A stretch of 64,000 nt of DNA, from contig OZ038492.1 of assembly GCA_964036315.1 (NCBI GenBank), positions 43,389,522-43,453,521 of the forward strand. The letters run 5' to 3'. The stretch is from Acanthosepion esculentum. Its lineage: Eukaryota; Mollusca; Cephalopoda; Sepiida; Sepiidae. Of the stretch, positions 34,905 through 47,224 are shown one piece after another (positions within the stretch are counted from its first letter, which is position 1; each line of letters begins with the position of its first letter). Below the pieces are notes generated by a model, which worked only from the letters and a program-made list of their open reading frames with translations, did not search any database and had not been told where the DNA came from. A program made the translations under genes and the position numbers.

Positions 34905-35255
34905 CGATCAGAAATATCATAAGATATTAAGAATGTTAAGAATGAACCTTCCCTTTATCGTTACTTTTACTGACAAACATTGATACTTCTTTCGACACTG
35001 CCTTCACCATATTCGAGGCAGTCCTTAATCTAATCGCCTTTAGAAGAATTCAGACATCGTAAAGAGATGTAGCTAATTACAATACAAGCCTATGAAAAAA
35101 TTCAGTTCTCGACGAGATTTGTCAAATGGATAAAAATATATGTTCAAAATGGCCAGATAATTAATAATAAATTCGTAATCTGCTGAACTGATTTTTTTTC
35201 AAGTGAATTTCGGGAGCAAGAACCTTTCAAACATTTGGTTAAATAATATCGACAA
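34905..35255. other. Anonymous sequence
   Basis: No supported feature. Confidence 0.45.
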
Positions 35256-35259
35256 ATTC

Positions 35260-35554
35260 TGTCTATCAATTGTTTTACTACTTTTTACATATTTCCGAAT
35301 TAGTTGTTTTATGTAACCGATATATATGTAATAGTTCATATTCATTTTTATTTTATATTATTTTCCCGACTACTTTCGAATGTTACGTAAGCATATGCAA
35401 AACACAATCCTTGGAAACAAATACAGAAACATTCGAAAGTACTCGTGGAAAAATGATATAAAATTAAAAAAAAATGTGATCTTTGATAACTTTATTGATT
35501 ATATACACCAACTAATTCGGAAATTTGAAAAAGTATAAAATAATCTGATAGACA
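35260..35554. repeat. Inverted repeat with 46-bp outer arms and nested 12-bp arms
   Basis: Outer arms are 35260-35306 (TGTCTATCA...CCGAATTAGTTG) and 35509-35554 (CAACTAATTCGG...TGATAGACA). Inside, ACTTTCGAATGT (about 35371-35382) and ACATTCGAAAGT (about 35429-35440) form a second inverted pair. No protein is read. Confidence 0.82.
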
Positions 35555-35602
35555 ACTTATCCATATTATTATAAAACAGATAATAGGAAAACAGTACTTA
35601 TT

Positions 35603-36075
35603 TTTTTACCGACGCGTTTCGTCATCCGACTTTATCAAGGCAAGTGATGATAAACAAAAGCGAAATGTTGTATAGTTACATGAAATTCTGAAATTAAATA
35701 AAACGCCATTGCGAAAGTCTCTTTTTGGATGTAAATAACTTCTTCTTTTGACTAAGTGTGAGTTTTTGTTTTCCACGTTGACAATGTGTGACAAAAGTGA
35801 GGAATAACCCAAAGAGCTCTGATATGCAGTCATTTTGGGCAGTTTTTACATATTTTATGTCCAGAAAATAAACATTCATACACTGTCGACATGGAAAACA
35901 AAAACACACACTTTGTCAAAAGAAAAGATAAAAAAAATTTTACTAACATACAAAAAATGACTTTCGTAGGAGTATCTCTTAATTTTGTTTCATTTGCTGT
36001 TTCTATACAACATTTCGTTTTTATTTATCATTACTTGTCTTGATAAAGTTCGATGATGAAATGCCTCGGTATAAA
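35603..36075. repeat. Foldback element with hammerhead-like motifs at both outer ends
   Basis: Left arm about 35603-35790 and right arm about 35880-36075 are inverted copies, more diverged than in the other foldbacks. Minus strand 35640-35611 reads CCTTGATAAAGTCGGATGAC then GAAACGCGTC, with a GTC/GAC stem. The right arm repeats this in plus orientation at 36039-36070 in decayed form (GATGAAATGCC). The loop (about 35800-35870) matches the loop of the 6.6-kb foldback and the single copy at 36.56 kb (GCTCTGATATGCAG, GGGCAGTTTTTACAT, TATGTCC). I infer Penelope-like terminal repeats. Confidence 0.72.
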
Positions 36076-36145
36076 CTAAGCTCTGTTTTTCTGTTGGCTA
36101 TTTTATTCAATTTGTCTTTTCTACAGATATATTCTGAGAACTTTC

Positions 36146-36300
<155 letters not shown>

Positions 36301-36555
36301 GGTCTTAGGTTACACCTACCCGACTATGGTTCAATTAGGACTTATTTCAAAACACAAAATCCACCCACAACATACTAGTAGATAACACAAGTAAAAAAGA
36401 TTAAAAATAATGGAAGTTTTAATAATAAAAAGAAAAAGCTAACACTCAATAATATTAATTAGGAACACGGACACAATGTGGTGACCGTGATTAGAAAGTA
36501 AAACGTCCCTATAAATTTAGACACATACATGAAAAAAAATGTTGCTAAAACTAAA
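36301..36555. other. Anonymous sequence
   Basis: No supported feature. Confidence 0.45.
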
Positions 36556-36559
36556 AATC

Positions 36560-36730
36560 GTCCTTGATAATGGCTAAAAGAATAGTCGAGAGCGCTCAGA
36601 TATGCAGAACCTTTGGACAGTTTTTACACAATTTGTGTCCAAAAAGTAAAACACTTGTACGAACATGAGACAATTCAATATAAAGCTTAATAGTAGTAAC
36701 TTAGTCGTCTTTAAGCAAACTTGTATAAAA
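36560..36730 (+). repeat. Single-copy relative of the 6.6-kb foldback (loop plus one arm)
   Basis: CCTTGATAATGGCTA (36562-36576), a TAGTC remnant of the hairpin, GCGCTCAGA, TTTGGACAGTTTTTACACA and TTTGTGTCC reproduce the 6720-6803 loop. ACTTGTACGAACA, then TTAGTCGTCTTTAAGC and AAACTTGTAT, correspond to the right arm. The hammerhead-like GAAA is mutated to GAGA. An AT tract (36753-36785) and a GA run follow. Confidence 0.78.
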
Positions 36731-36750
36731 CAGTTATTACTGCGCAAATA

Positions 36751-36751
<1 letters not shown>

Positions 36752-36802
<51 letters not shown>

Positions 36803-36803
36803 G
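36752..36803. repeat. (AT)n then (GA)n microsatellite
   Basis: AT tract followed by about nine GA units and a G run. Confidence 0.94.
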
Positions 36804-36804
36804 G

Positions 36805-37800
36805 GGGATTTTCATAAGGAAGAGTGACTGTGAAGATTAACTCGCTGAAAGATGAATTGATGGGAAACTTGAAGAACAGCCGATAGATGCTGCCATCAGA
36901 GTGTGAAAACAAAACAATTGAAAAGTAGGGCCCGTGTCTTTCATGATCAAATATAGAACCAATCAGTAGTCACCTCATCCTTTTATCAAAGACAATCTGT
37001 GGTGAAGCATACAGATATTTTACGAAATTCAATCTCCTACAAATATGTCATTAGGTTTCTTACGAATGTCCATCTTCTCTGTTAATCAGTTTTCAAACTT
37101 CCTTCTTTCTTTACCTGTTATTGTGTTATACACCCATCACTGAGCGCAGACGTCTGATTCCCTGGGTAGGAAACAGCTCCCTCTATTTATATATTTATCA
37201 ATCTATTTATGGTTATTTAGAATCTACAGTAGTAAGTAATTGCCCGTGGTCTTCTTATCAGCGTTCGAACTCGCGTGAAACTAATACACCAAATGCTGGT
37301 TTTCAAGAAAGCCCTGGCCTACCATGTCAGAGTAATAAAATATAATCTTATTTGCTGGGTAAAGGTTAAAATAGAAAATTTTAATACTAATACTCTCCTA
37401 ATACAAGCCTCGGTAGCCACTTAAGTTAGAGGGTTACTGTTAAAATTATTACTCTTAAGGACGTGTGTAATAAGAATGAAAGAATAGGTTGCAGGAAGAT
37501 TAGTTTATGAGGATAATGATTGACACTTGACTTGAAGATGGTAAAACTGTTCAGGGAAGCATCATCGCTTTAATCTGTTCTACAATGTAGCTGTTCTTGT
37601 GAAAAAACTATCTGTGTATTAGTGAGCAAGAATTACTCTTTAATTGGTGTTTTGCAAAACAAAAATGAGCAAACTTGAAAAGACACAGAGGGAAGAAGAA
37701 TGCTCTACGCCGCAATGGAGAAAACGTAAGAGACGATGAGAACATAAAAGGGACATTTTGAAAAACAACACGCAAAACGCATTACCCTAACAAAACTGAC
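36805..37800. other. Anonymous sequence, possible SINE trace near 37.3 kb
   Basis: On the minus strand GCGAGTTCGAACGC (about 37263-37276) is B-box-like, but no A box or body was recognised. The rest shows no feature. Confidence 0.35.
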
Positions 37801-37804
37801 TACA

Positions 37805-37965
37805 ATTTTGACATAAGGAATGCTACTCTGATTAAAAGAGAAAATAATCCACCGAGTCGAAAATGTCTGGAAATGCCTTGATCGCTAGTTCAGCCATGGT
37901 GAATTTGCGTCCAGGCTCTTAAATTATATCACCATTCTTGGTAGAATTTATATTGTCACAGTATT
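37805..37965 (+). repeat. Second copy of the NATLIK/NLRPG repeat (11.7-12.0 kb)
   Basis: Shared DNA includes TTTGACATAAGGAATGCTAC, TGATTAAAAG, TAATCCACC and GTGAATTTGCGTCCAGG in the same order as the minus strand at 11937-11800. Reading frame conservation is partial (NATLIK, NLRPG with a stop after). Confidence 0.72.
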
Positions 37966-38164
37966 AGACAGTTACTGAAAAAGGTGATGGAGAGAAAAAT
38001 AAATAATAACGGTGAATTTGGTTAGAGTGAAAAAAATATTCTTTCAAAAATATTCTTTCAAATTTGTTTAAGCTAGCAGCGTCTCTAGTTTTGTGCGCAT
38101 GTGTAGAGGCGGCAACATCAACAAAGCAAAGTCCGATGAAATTCTAAGGGATGAAACACGTCAC

Positions 38165-39540
38165 AACAACTTTTTCTTATAGGGGGAATTGAGAAATGAT
38201 AGAAGATGAACGCGTTTCAAAAACAACAGAAGATGGCGATTGAAGTTGCATTTAAGTCTTTGAAGATTGTGGTTTTCAGGGAAGCAAATGAGCGGAAAGG
38301 ATTTCTATATACGGGAAGTTGGAGAAAAGAAATTGTTTTAGTAAAAGTAGCGGTTACATTTAATTATTTCAACGGAAAAAGGGTGGGGCAATGATGTGAA
38401 TCTTGTAGCACGCTTAAATTCATACAGCTGAGGCACTAGGGAAAAATGCCCCTCAGGGCAGTTGTCATGAAATGATTTGTATAAAAGACAGAGGGAGGCC
38501 ACATTACGTCTGGGAGAAAGTGACTGAAGTTGAGAAGCCAAGTCAGGATCGATTGCATTGCATTAAAATTTACAAACCATTTCCTGTCCCAGTTAACCAC
38601 TGATTGGAGCTCCTTTTAAAGAATAGTTGCTAGGTTAACTTTTTCATCTCTGACGGATTTGCTTTTCAGACATGAGTAAATGTTAGTGTATCTGTATAAA
38701 TGCTTACTTGGCAAATGATGACTACAGGAAGATCATTGATGAAGACCAGACACAGAGTAGGGCCCAGGTTAAATCCCTGGGGAACACTTGCATTCGTGTG
38801 AAATGATCTGGAACGAGCCCGTTCAGAAGGACACTCATTTCAGAATTTGATAAGAATGATTGGATTAAATCAAACAATCGTCCTGTAATACCGTAGCCCC
38901 GAAACTTACGTAGAAGACCAGCATGCCAAATCCTGTCAAAAGCCTTTGAGATACCTAGCGCCACAGCTCGAACTTCGGTCTTATTAACAAGAGCTTGATA
39001 TACGTATTCAGTGATGGCCGTAAGCACGTCAGAGCAAAACGGAAGCAGTATTATTTGTCAGTGATTAGGTCGTGAGGGTTAATATGCTCAAGCACTTTAG
39101 CATTGATTAAAGCCACAAACTTTGCTGAAAAGCTATAGGAGACTATGGGGCGAGAGTCAGAGGAGTCAGAAGGTTCTCCAGAGTTCTTAAAAAGAGGGGT
39201 TACAGAGGAGGACTTCCAAGCTAGAAAACAAGTTAGCAGAGAGGCTATAGTTATACTGTTTGGAGGTAAATGGAGCCAGCTCAGGAGCACATTTGTTTTA
39301 GACGACGGCTGGGATCCCGTCACCTCTACTTGACTTACGGGATTTTAACTTAGAAATGATGTCCGAGACCTACGTCGGTGTTATGCGCATATCACTGAGG
39401 AAATCCTCAGCTCTAGAAGGGAAATTAGACGTGGGTACTCCAAATTGGTTGAGTGCCGAGTTGGAAGAGAATTGATTGAACAGAGGAAGGATTGAGGATT
39501 TGATATGGTTCAGCACACTCTGATAGAGCCGCCATTAATC
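38165..39540 (-). pseudogene. LINE RT pseudogene, most complete RT of the window
   Basis: On the minus strand: KSSRGDGIPAVV in one frame (about 39350-39300), then FLAWKSSSVTPLFKNSGEPS and SFSAKFVALINAKVLEHINP in a 90-codon frame. After a frameshift, a 101-codon frame gives TEVRAVALGISKAFDRIWHA (RT motif A, catalytic Asp kept, D>G earlier in the motif), LLRKFRGYGITGRLFDLIQ and SFLSNSEMSVLLNGLV. Motif B (GVPQGS) and the YADD box are damaged (about 38770-38690). A deletion at about 38560 joins the NWDRKW region straight to LASQLQSLSPRRNVASL, and the C-terminus (FKRATRF, NLQRLKCNFNRHLL) ends near 38200. It belongs to the same family as the 0.2-1.8 kb copy. Confidence 0.85.
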
Positions 39541-39780
39541 TCTAGAACCAAAATTTGACCTTCTTAGTTTATCTCACCTCCCTTTTCTTTTCTCAGCCAT
39601 TATTTCCTTTTCTTAGGTTTTTTTCTCTTATTTCTCTTCTTTTTCTTGCTGTTACTAATCACTTAGCTTCCTTTCTTTCTCCACATGGAAATTCTTTTTT
39701 ACCTTTTATGGGAAACTTTCCAATGATGGAAGTGAAAGATGTGCTTCGTTAACTGCATTTTGGAATAAAATATGTTAGTA
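39541..39780. other. Pyrimidine-rich anonymous stretch
   Basis: T/C-rich; the frame at 39555-39752 is compositional. It may be part of the next repeat. Confidence 0.4.
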
Positions 39781-39784
39781 GCAT

Positions 39785-39887
39785 CGTGATTTCCCACAGG
39801 AAGAAACGGTAAAAAGTTTTTAACGTTGAAACAAAAAAAAGAAGTACAGTTTTGTAGTGAGTATGTCCATGTTCTAATGTAAAACTG

Positions 39888-39890
<3 letters not shown>
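39785..39890 (+). repeat. Third copy of the 61.6-kb foldback arm, with hammerhead-like motif
   Basis: Reads CCCACAGGAAGAAACGG, then TTTTTAACGTTGAAAC and TTTTGTAGTGAGTAT, CCATGTTCTAATGTAA. It matches 61735-61828. The motif here is AGGAAGA, a hairpin of ACGG-TAAAAA with TTTTTA-ACGTT (one mismatch), then GAAAC. The copy ends exactly where a 62-bp AT tract begins. Confidence 0.78.

Positions 39891-39953
<63 letters not shown>
39890..39953. repeat. (AT)n microsatellite
   Basis: AT tract growing from the end of the preceding repeat copy. Confidence 0.97.
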
Positions 39954-39955
<2 letters not shown>

Positions 39956-40235
39956 CTTAATGATCGGGGTCGGTCGTATGAAACTCGACTAGCGGTCAGA
40001 ACTGTGTCTCTTTCGGAATCGTGACTTTGAGAATCGTAATTAGTCTTTGTTAATTTATACATTATTGTTTAGGTAGGGGTATTTCTTTTGGTATTTTCTT
40101 CTTAGCTTATATTTCTTCTTCCTCTTGGTTTTGTTTTATAGGGTGTTCATTTTTCTTTTTATTAGAGATTTATTTGGGTACCAGGAAGTTTTTGTCTTAG
40201 TTTTATTAATACTTTGGTGTTTGGTGTGTATGGGC

Positions 40236-40914
<679 letters not shown>

Positions 40915-40992
<78 letters not shown>

Positions 40993-41047
40993 TTGTGTTT
41001 TCATATTTTTTATATTTTTGTTTTTCATTTTATATTTATATATATAC

Positions 41048-41126
<79 letters not shown>

Positions 41127-41206
41127 ATATATGTATATGTATATATATTTTTGTAGTCATTTTATAACATATTTATGTTATAATTTTCGAATAAACTTTT
41201 ATATAT

Positions 41207-41251
<45 letters not shown>

Positions 41252-41333
41252 AGACATTTTTATGTTTATACATTCTTCTTATAGATACATAAAAACGTCT
41301 TAAAATTAATTGTCGGACTTTGTACATTTCATA

Positions 41334-41389
<56 letters not shown>

Positions 41390-41390
41390 C
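40915..41390. repeat. Cluster of four (AT)n tracts separated by short unique pieces
   Basis: AT tracts at about 40915-40985, 41050-41122, 41214-41247 and 41336-41388. The piece between the last two contains a degenerate tRNA-Ser SINE tail (see next). All long frames are translated AT repeat. Confidence 0.95.
41237..41335 (+). repeat. Degenerate tRNA-Ser SINE tail fragment
   Basis: TTATAGATACATAAAAACGT, then TTAATTGTCGGACTTTGTAC and TTCATAATATA, parallels the SINE tail read on the minus strand at 31990-31938. Only the last about 100 bp is present, flanked on both sides by AT tracts. Confidence 0.6.
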
Positions 41391-41700
41391 ATATTTTATT
41401 ATTTATATTCTTTTCTCAATAACTTAAAACCGTCCTTTGTCATGAAAATCCATCTGTGGACTAATCTATTTTATATACGTATCTGGACCTATTTAGCTGA
41501 AGTACAGTTCTGGGCACAAGCCTCGTTTTTCTAAAGATTTATATTTTCATATTTTATCATTGGTTATTTCTGTCGAGTAATATTCTCTACCCAACTTTAT
41601 TGATACTCTCATATTTATTGTGTCGCCATCATGCTAAAAAAGTCCAATATTTCCATTGAATATGTTGAAGTAGTCCCCCATTTTTTCATGTAGACCGAAC

Positions 41701-41988
41701 GTGGTAATATCGCCACGTGCAAAAGACAACTTATCAAGTTTAGCTTGGAGGCTAACATTCTTTATAATGAAAGTAAATCAGATTTATGATTCCGCTTTTA
41801 TATTCTTAGCATATATGACACATATCAACTTCATTGATAAACTGTCAAATATGGAACTTATTAAGCAAAAATTGGTTGGGGGTGCAATAAAAATCTTTAA
41901 TCTTAATTCAAAAGTAGCCAGCAGAAAATATGACTTAGTATCTAAAGTGGGCAATATAATCTCTAATCCCTACGATGCTCATACATAA
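41701..41988 (+). pseudogene. Open frame of 95 codons, possibly a mobile-element-derived fragment
   Basis: The frame reads SSLAWRLTFFIMKVNQIYDS, FLAYMTHINFIDKLSNMELI and FNLNSKVASRKYDLVSKVGN. The LAYM-x(5-7)-N/D-x-L-N-M-E-L followed by I-F-N-x-x-x-K-V-A is loosely like the helical region of ZBED/hAT-type domesticated transposases (LAYLADIF..LN.LN..LQG..). The match is weak and I would not name it. Confidence 0.3.
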
Positions 41989-41989
41989 T

Positions 41990-43075
41990 AAAAATCCAGT
42001 GGGGTCTTCTCCAGAAACAGCAACTATAATAGCCAAATAATATAAATAAAATTAATGACCAATCGATTTTTTGCTGGCTTTCAACGCGTATTATACTTCA
42101 TTAGGAATGAAACTTAAGACAATTTTAGTAAAAAAAAAAGAAATTAATAGTTAAATCCTCTAAATCCACTTTTGAAATTCGGTGTTATGAAAATTTGAAT
42201 TTGTTCCCATTAGAACTTCGCAGACAATTGCGATTAGATTATGCAATCTTTTTATTACTCTATTTTTGTTAGTCGGCTGTTATCAATTCTCCTATTAAGA
42301 GGGGAAGAACGTTTAACTACACAGCAAACATGTCTTGCAAGTTAGAGTTTCCTGTTTTCTCGCAGATATATTATAAATCAACAACATTGCGAATAAATAA
42401 GATTCTGTGTCTGTTCACCTGCTAATGTTCTGTGGAATCTTTGGTATCTGCCTATTTCTGTGTATTGATTTCAGTAAGTGCTGTGTCAGTATAGACGTTT
42501 ATTATAAATACCCTTGCTATGCGCCTGGAAGCGTTATCGGGGATGTTTATTCCTGATATCCTTGGAGATTTGGGGCCTCTCAAAACACGCTCTCCCAGGC
42601 GACCCAACTAGGAATGATCAACTCCTTGTTTGCTTCTCAGCCTCCATTGACATATGAAATCTTGGATGCACTTTCTCTATATATACAAATCCTGATATGA
42701 AAAAGTTACAGAAAAAGGTAATACTGATATAATAAGTTGATTTTCTCAATGCCTCTAATAAAAACGTCCCCTTAACAACAGGTGTGAAATTATTCCATAA
42801 CATAATTTCAGAATTAACGCTGTCCATTGGAGCATACTGTCATCTTTCAGAGGTGTCAACCATTGCAAAACAGAGGCCAACTGTTTTCTATAACTATGTC
42901 TACTAATTTGGCTCACGTGCAAGTCAAATCATATCTATGTCTATCTGTTTGATGCTTAAGGAAACCACACCTTTTTCTACTTGTTTGTCTCTCCTGTAGA
43001 CAAAACCCCTGTCTAACTATGAAATTGACTAAAACAAACTTATACATGCCTGTTTGATTTTCGGGCAATCTATCT
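41990..43075. other. Anonymous sequence
   Basis: On the minus strand at about 42105-42074 a CTAATGAAGTATAATACGCG then TTGAAAG string loosely resembles the hammerhead-like set, with a GTAT/ATAC stem. A minus frame at 42618-42827 (SEIMLWNNFTPVV) could be a LINE C-terminal remnant. Neither is strong. Confidence 0.3.
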
Positions 43076-43078
43076 TAC

Positions 43079-43470
43079 TGCAACATCATGTTGAAACACC
43101 GGCTCCCGTACGATCAGAGAAGTTAAGCAACGTCAAGAGTTGTCAGTACCTAGATAAGTGGCCCCTTGCTTAAACCAGGTGCTGTAATCTTGGATGTGTG
43201 GGCGATGCCATAGACAGTGGTTCGGGAGTGTTAATCAAAAAGACGAATTCCAATTCCATTTGAGTTCGTTATATTATCTTACTCGCAAATACCCTTTGAA
43301 AAAGTATACATCCACCTCTTCCCCTTGCTGTGGGCTATTTAGTAAGACTTGGATAACTAAATCATTGTTATCTATATAAAAAAATAAGATTCTTACAATA
43401 TAAGAATATCTCCTCGTTTTAAATAACCTGCAAAGATTTGATAAACTGTAGAAAACGAATCAATCATATC
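43079..43470 (+). repeat. 5S-rRNA-headed SINE, copy 1
   Basis: 43079-43191 follows 5S rRNA: CATGTTGAAACACCGGCTCC, GATCAGAGAAGTTAAGCAAC (A-box region), TGTCAGTACCTAGATAAGTG (C-box region) and CCAGGTGCTGTAATC. A non-5S body follows and then a tail (GAATTCCAATTCC, CTCGCAAATACCCTT, ATCCACCTCTTC). Similarity to copy 2 continues past the tail to GTAGAAAACGAATC (about 43447-43460). 5S-headed SINEs (SINE3 type) are known in several animals. Confidence 0.82.
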
Positions 43471-45550
43471 AAATTGGACAATACAAACCTCTTTAGAACT
43501 TACTATTGTATGACAGGATTCGGCATCATAACCCGGAAAAGCTATATTTACCGTGAAACAAACCAACACTATTAGTTCAAACTTTTGTCGCTTTCAATTT
43601 GGCAATGTACCTCTGATTGGCACGCAAAATGTTTTACAGATGGATTCATAATTAAAATATAATGATTTTATATCCCTTTAAAACTTTTGAAGATAAAAAA
43701 TAACGATATTACTAAAATTTCAATCACTCGTTATGATGCGTTTCCAAGTGGAAAAAAGTATTCAACAAACGGTGAGAATAGACCTGCAAAAATTAAGAAA
43801 ATTAAATCATTTATTTCTGCTTTAAATACAGACTGTCTAGCAAAATAAATTCATTTATATATTTGAAAATATTCCGTTAGATGTTGTTAATATTTCAGAA
43901 AACACCAGACTAATGTTTAGGTGTGTGAACGTAAAATACTATATTCTAACATAGGTACCTCCACTTTTATTACCCCCCTCCCGATAAATAATTTTATGAA
44001 AACTCTAGAAATTCGATCGTATCCACTTCAGTAATTACAATAGTCAAAAGCACAAGGCTTTGAGAAATGCAAATCATTTTTTTGTTTTTAATTGGACCCC
44101 CTACCTGAAAATCAGCTCTGAATTGTAACATACAAAACTCAATAAAACAAAGATATTATTTAATTTCAAATTCGTTTACTTGCTTTTAGTTGTTTTTATG
44201 AATATCGACAATATTTTCCGAAAGCGAAAGTTTTTTTCGATGAAAAATGAATTTTTAATACAATTATTTGTTATTTCTTTAATTATAATAGATTTTTACA
44301 TTTAAGTTGTTAAAATACTATAAATTAGTTAAATGCCGGATCCAATTTGTAAATGTCCTTATGAGATTTTTTAGCTCGCTGTAAATTGTATCGTTTTGAC
44401 TAATCAGAAGACCGGCAGTAATTAAGGTATGTAATTTTGTGTTTATAATCGGGCTGTAATTATAAAGTACAGAAGACCAACCAGAATACAATTAAGTTGC
44501 ATTGTTTTCCGCTATTAAGACCTTTACTTTTGCGAAACACGTATGGAGAAGTTAATTTGATTTTTCAATTTCAACTGAGAAGGGTACCTACAAGTATCAG
44601 TATCATCTGAAATTTATGTGATCTTATTTTTATATTAATCTCAGCTATGACATTTTTTTCTATAAATGAAATATCAAAATTAATAATAAAATGAATGGAA
44701 ATACAAATAACACAGTAAAATGTAGTAAATTTACATAAAATTATAGTATTTTATGTACACATCTGATAAAATTTCATAAGAAAGGTACCTATAAATTAAT
44801 TAGATACATTTCTTATGAAATTTAATCTCACTCTTAACAGTCTTATTTTAATTCCTTTATAATATATTTTCCATAAAGCATCGTAAACGTAAAGGTGAAA
44901 GCTAAGTCCAAAAAACAAATAATATTAGAGCGCTGAAAGTTTTCCTTCAAAATAACGAGGTAAGTAATTTTTCCCTTAAATGTAAATAATTTCACTTTTC
45001 TCCTTCCGTAGAACAAATTGTAATCCGTCAATATGTCATTCATCACCTGTCAAGTGACGCGAAAGTTTAAAACTTGCTTTGTTTTATTTTCAAATTACAT
45101 CTCTTCAGCGCAGAAGCTAAGTTAACTTTGGTTCAAAATATTTTAAATAAACATTATAATTTCTGATTTTCTTAAAATAAGTTTTGAAAAAATGATAATT
45201 GATTTTTCAAAGAATTTCAAACTTAGATTTTCATTTTTTGTTATAAAATGGAAAAAAATGTTTGCCATGATCGATTATTTGTCAATTTTGCTTACTCAAA
45301 AAAAAAAGATTTTAACGAAAATTTCGGACGTACTAGGAACGATTAGAAAATGTAAAATACCCCCCAAATACTTTGATCTTTTTTCTTAATAATAACATAA
45401 ACATTTGGACGATAAAATTTTGTTTTCGTCAAGTTTGACGTCTTTTTCATCATGCTATGCTTTTTTTAGCGATCTCGTGGAGGTACCTATTCTAAAATAT
45501 TTCTATTGGGCAGAATACTGTCATTTTTGAAAGACTGGGTCACAACAACC
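43471..45550. other. AT-rich anonymous sequence with one short inverted repeat
   Basis: A perfect 15-bp inverted repeat, AAATTTCATAAGAAA (44769-44783) with TTTCTTATGAAATTT (44809-44823), has a 25-bp loop. GGTACC-containing phrases recur (about 43955, 44784, 45483). No gene is supported in about 2.1 kb. Confidence 0.5.
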
Positions 45551-45554
45551 TTAT

Positions 45555-45945
45555 AGCTTACGGCCATATCACGTTGAAACAACGGTTCCCTTACGTTCAC
45601 CAAAGTTAAGCAACATCGATCCTGGTCAGTACCTAGATGGGTGACCCCTTGGGAATACCAGCTGCTGTAAGCGTGGATGTGCGAGTGGTGTCATGAATAA
45701 TGGCAGTTGTTAAAACCGAGTTCCAATTCCTGCTGGGTATGTTATATTCAATTACACGCAAATACCCTTGAGAAATGTATGAATCCACTTCTTCTCCGCC
45801 CAGTTATGGTCTAATTAGTAAAAATCGTATCACTAAATCATTATTATCTCAAAACAATACATCTTGCAACATGAAAATAAAATTTTGGCTTTAAATATCC
45901 TCCAAATGGTTGATAATTCATAGAAAACGAATCTGCCAACCCAAT
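45555..45945 (+). repeat. 5S-rRNA-headed SINE, copy 2
   Basis: 45555-45673 is a better 5S match than copy 1: GCTTACGGCCATATCACGTT, AAAGTTAAGCAACATCGATC, CTGGTCAGTACCTAGATGGG, TGACCCC and TACCAGCTGCTGTAAGC. Body and tail are shared with copy 1 (GAGTTCCAATTCC, ACACGCAAATACCCTT, ATGAATCCACTTCTTC). Downstream similarity continues to ATAGAAAACGAATC (about 45920-45933), and a LINE fragment follows at once. Confidence 0.86.
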
Positions 45946-45949
45946 CGTA

Positions 45950-46640
45950 GCGGTCTAAAGACCACTAATCAGTTATTAATTATGGAATGGCATCTGAAAT
46001 TTAACGCCTCCAAAATAAAACTGCTTTCATTTAATCACCATGGTGTCTCTTTTCTGTTTGGTATCGTTATAGCTGATGTTAACCTCAAGGAGAGCAAGTC
46101 TTTGCGCCTTCCTGGGCTCACGTTTTCCACTGTCATGAAGTTGGGTGATTTTATTGAATCAATTGCTACGTCTGTTAATAGAAATGTTCGTTCACTCTGT
46201 CATACCAGACAATTTATCTTGTCAGAATTCAATTTGCCCATTTTTAAATCTATCGTTCATGCTTGAATTGAATATTGCTGCCAAATCTGGTCGGGTGTTC
46301 CTGCTCAATAGTTTGAGACGCTTGACAAAATTCAAAGAAATCTCTGAAATATAAAAATCATCTGACATTTGATTCACATATTTAGAGGAAGATTTAGAAG
46401 TTTTACACCGTAATAAGCAGTCAAATATATTTTGCTTAAATGCTCTGTGTGTTGGGAAAGACAGCGAGATTTCCTTTTGACTTTTGGATGCTTTTAAAAT
46501 GTGTAAAAATGATATTGTCTGCATTTTTAATTATAACAACAATGAAAAACAAGACAATATACGATTTATTTTTTAATAATATTCACCCTATGCAAGGCCC
46601 AAGTGCAACTCGAGGTAGAGTGTTATCGAAAGAATGATTC
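45950..46640 (+). pseudogene. LINE RT C-terminal fragment (recurrent family)
   Basis: The plus-strand frame reads MEWHLKFNASKIKLLSFNHH, SKSLRLPGLTFSTVMKLGDF and IESIATSVNRNVRSLCHTRQ. It then continues in the same frame through a TGA to IEYCCQIWSGVPAQ, a TAG and FETLDKIQRNL. This covers the RT thumb and C-terminal region after the catalytic core. It begins right after the 5S-headed SINE. Confidence 0.83.
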
Positions 46641-46849
46641 TTCCCTGAGCACAACAAACTTAACCTATTCAAAATAGGGTCAACCATTATCTTTCTTGCA
46701 TATCGTCATAAACTGCGCCTATTATCTTTTACTCTTTTCGCTCATAATCCTATCACAAGTTTTTTCTTACCTGAGAACTGAGGTAAAGAAATAGTGTTTT
46801 TTTTCTGAGAAAGTTATTGTGCTTATTACATTGAGGCATGTTTTCTATC

Positions 46850-47040
46850 AGTGTAGAGCTCAGGTGCCAAACCATTGTATCTCCTATACTGAGGTGTTTC
46901 CTGGGATTTCTTAATGTGCGTATTCTTTATAACCATTCCGCATGCTCTTATTACAGCAATAGTGGTTACATCTGACCTTCTTAGCAATATTTACTACCGG
47001 TTTCGTATATTGTAAAGTTTGTCATATACTTTTGCTGAGA
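46850..47040 (-). pseudogene. Weak LINE remnant (RTE/R2-like?)
   Basis: The minus strand reads DFSAKVYDKLYN, RRSDVTTIAVIRACGMVIKN and KKSQETPQYRRYN, loosely like a region upstream of the RT in R2/RTE-type elements (I..LLYATAYVVTE..G). It is only suggestive. Confidence 0.25.
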
Positions 47041-47224
47041 AGTCTTTTGTTCTGTTTTTTTTTTTAATATCAGATAGAAGGGCCATATATATGTTTTATA
47101 TAGAAATGAAGTGTTGCTGCCAACACTCGTGTTTGAACATAGATCGCCAGTGAGCAAACACAGGCGATCCCATTATTAAATTAAGTTGACCACGTGACCA
47201 TAGAGGAAACGTATATTTGTAGGA

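Noticed and set aside
43079..45673. Functional 5S rRNA genes
   Set aside because: Both copies differ from 5S at many positions and are joined to a common non-5S body and tail, so they are SINEs.
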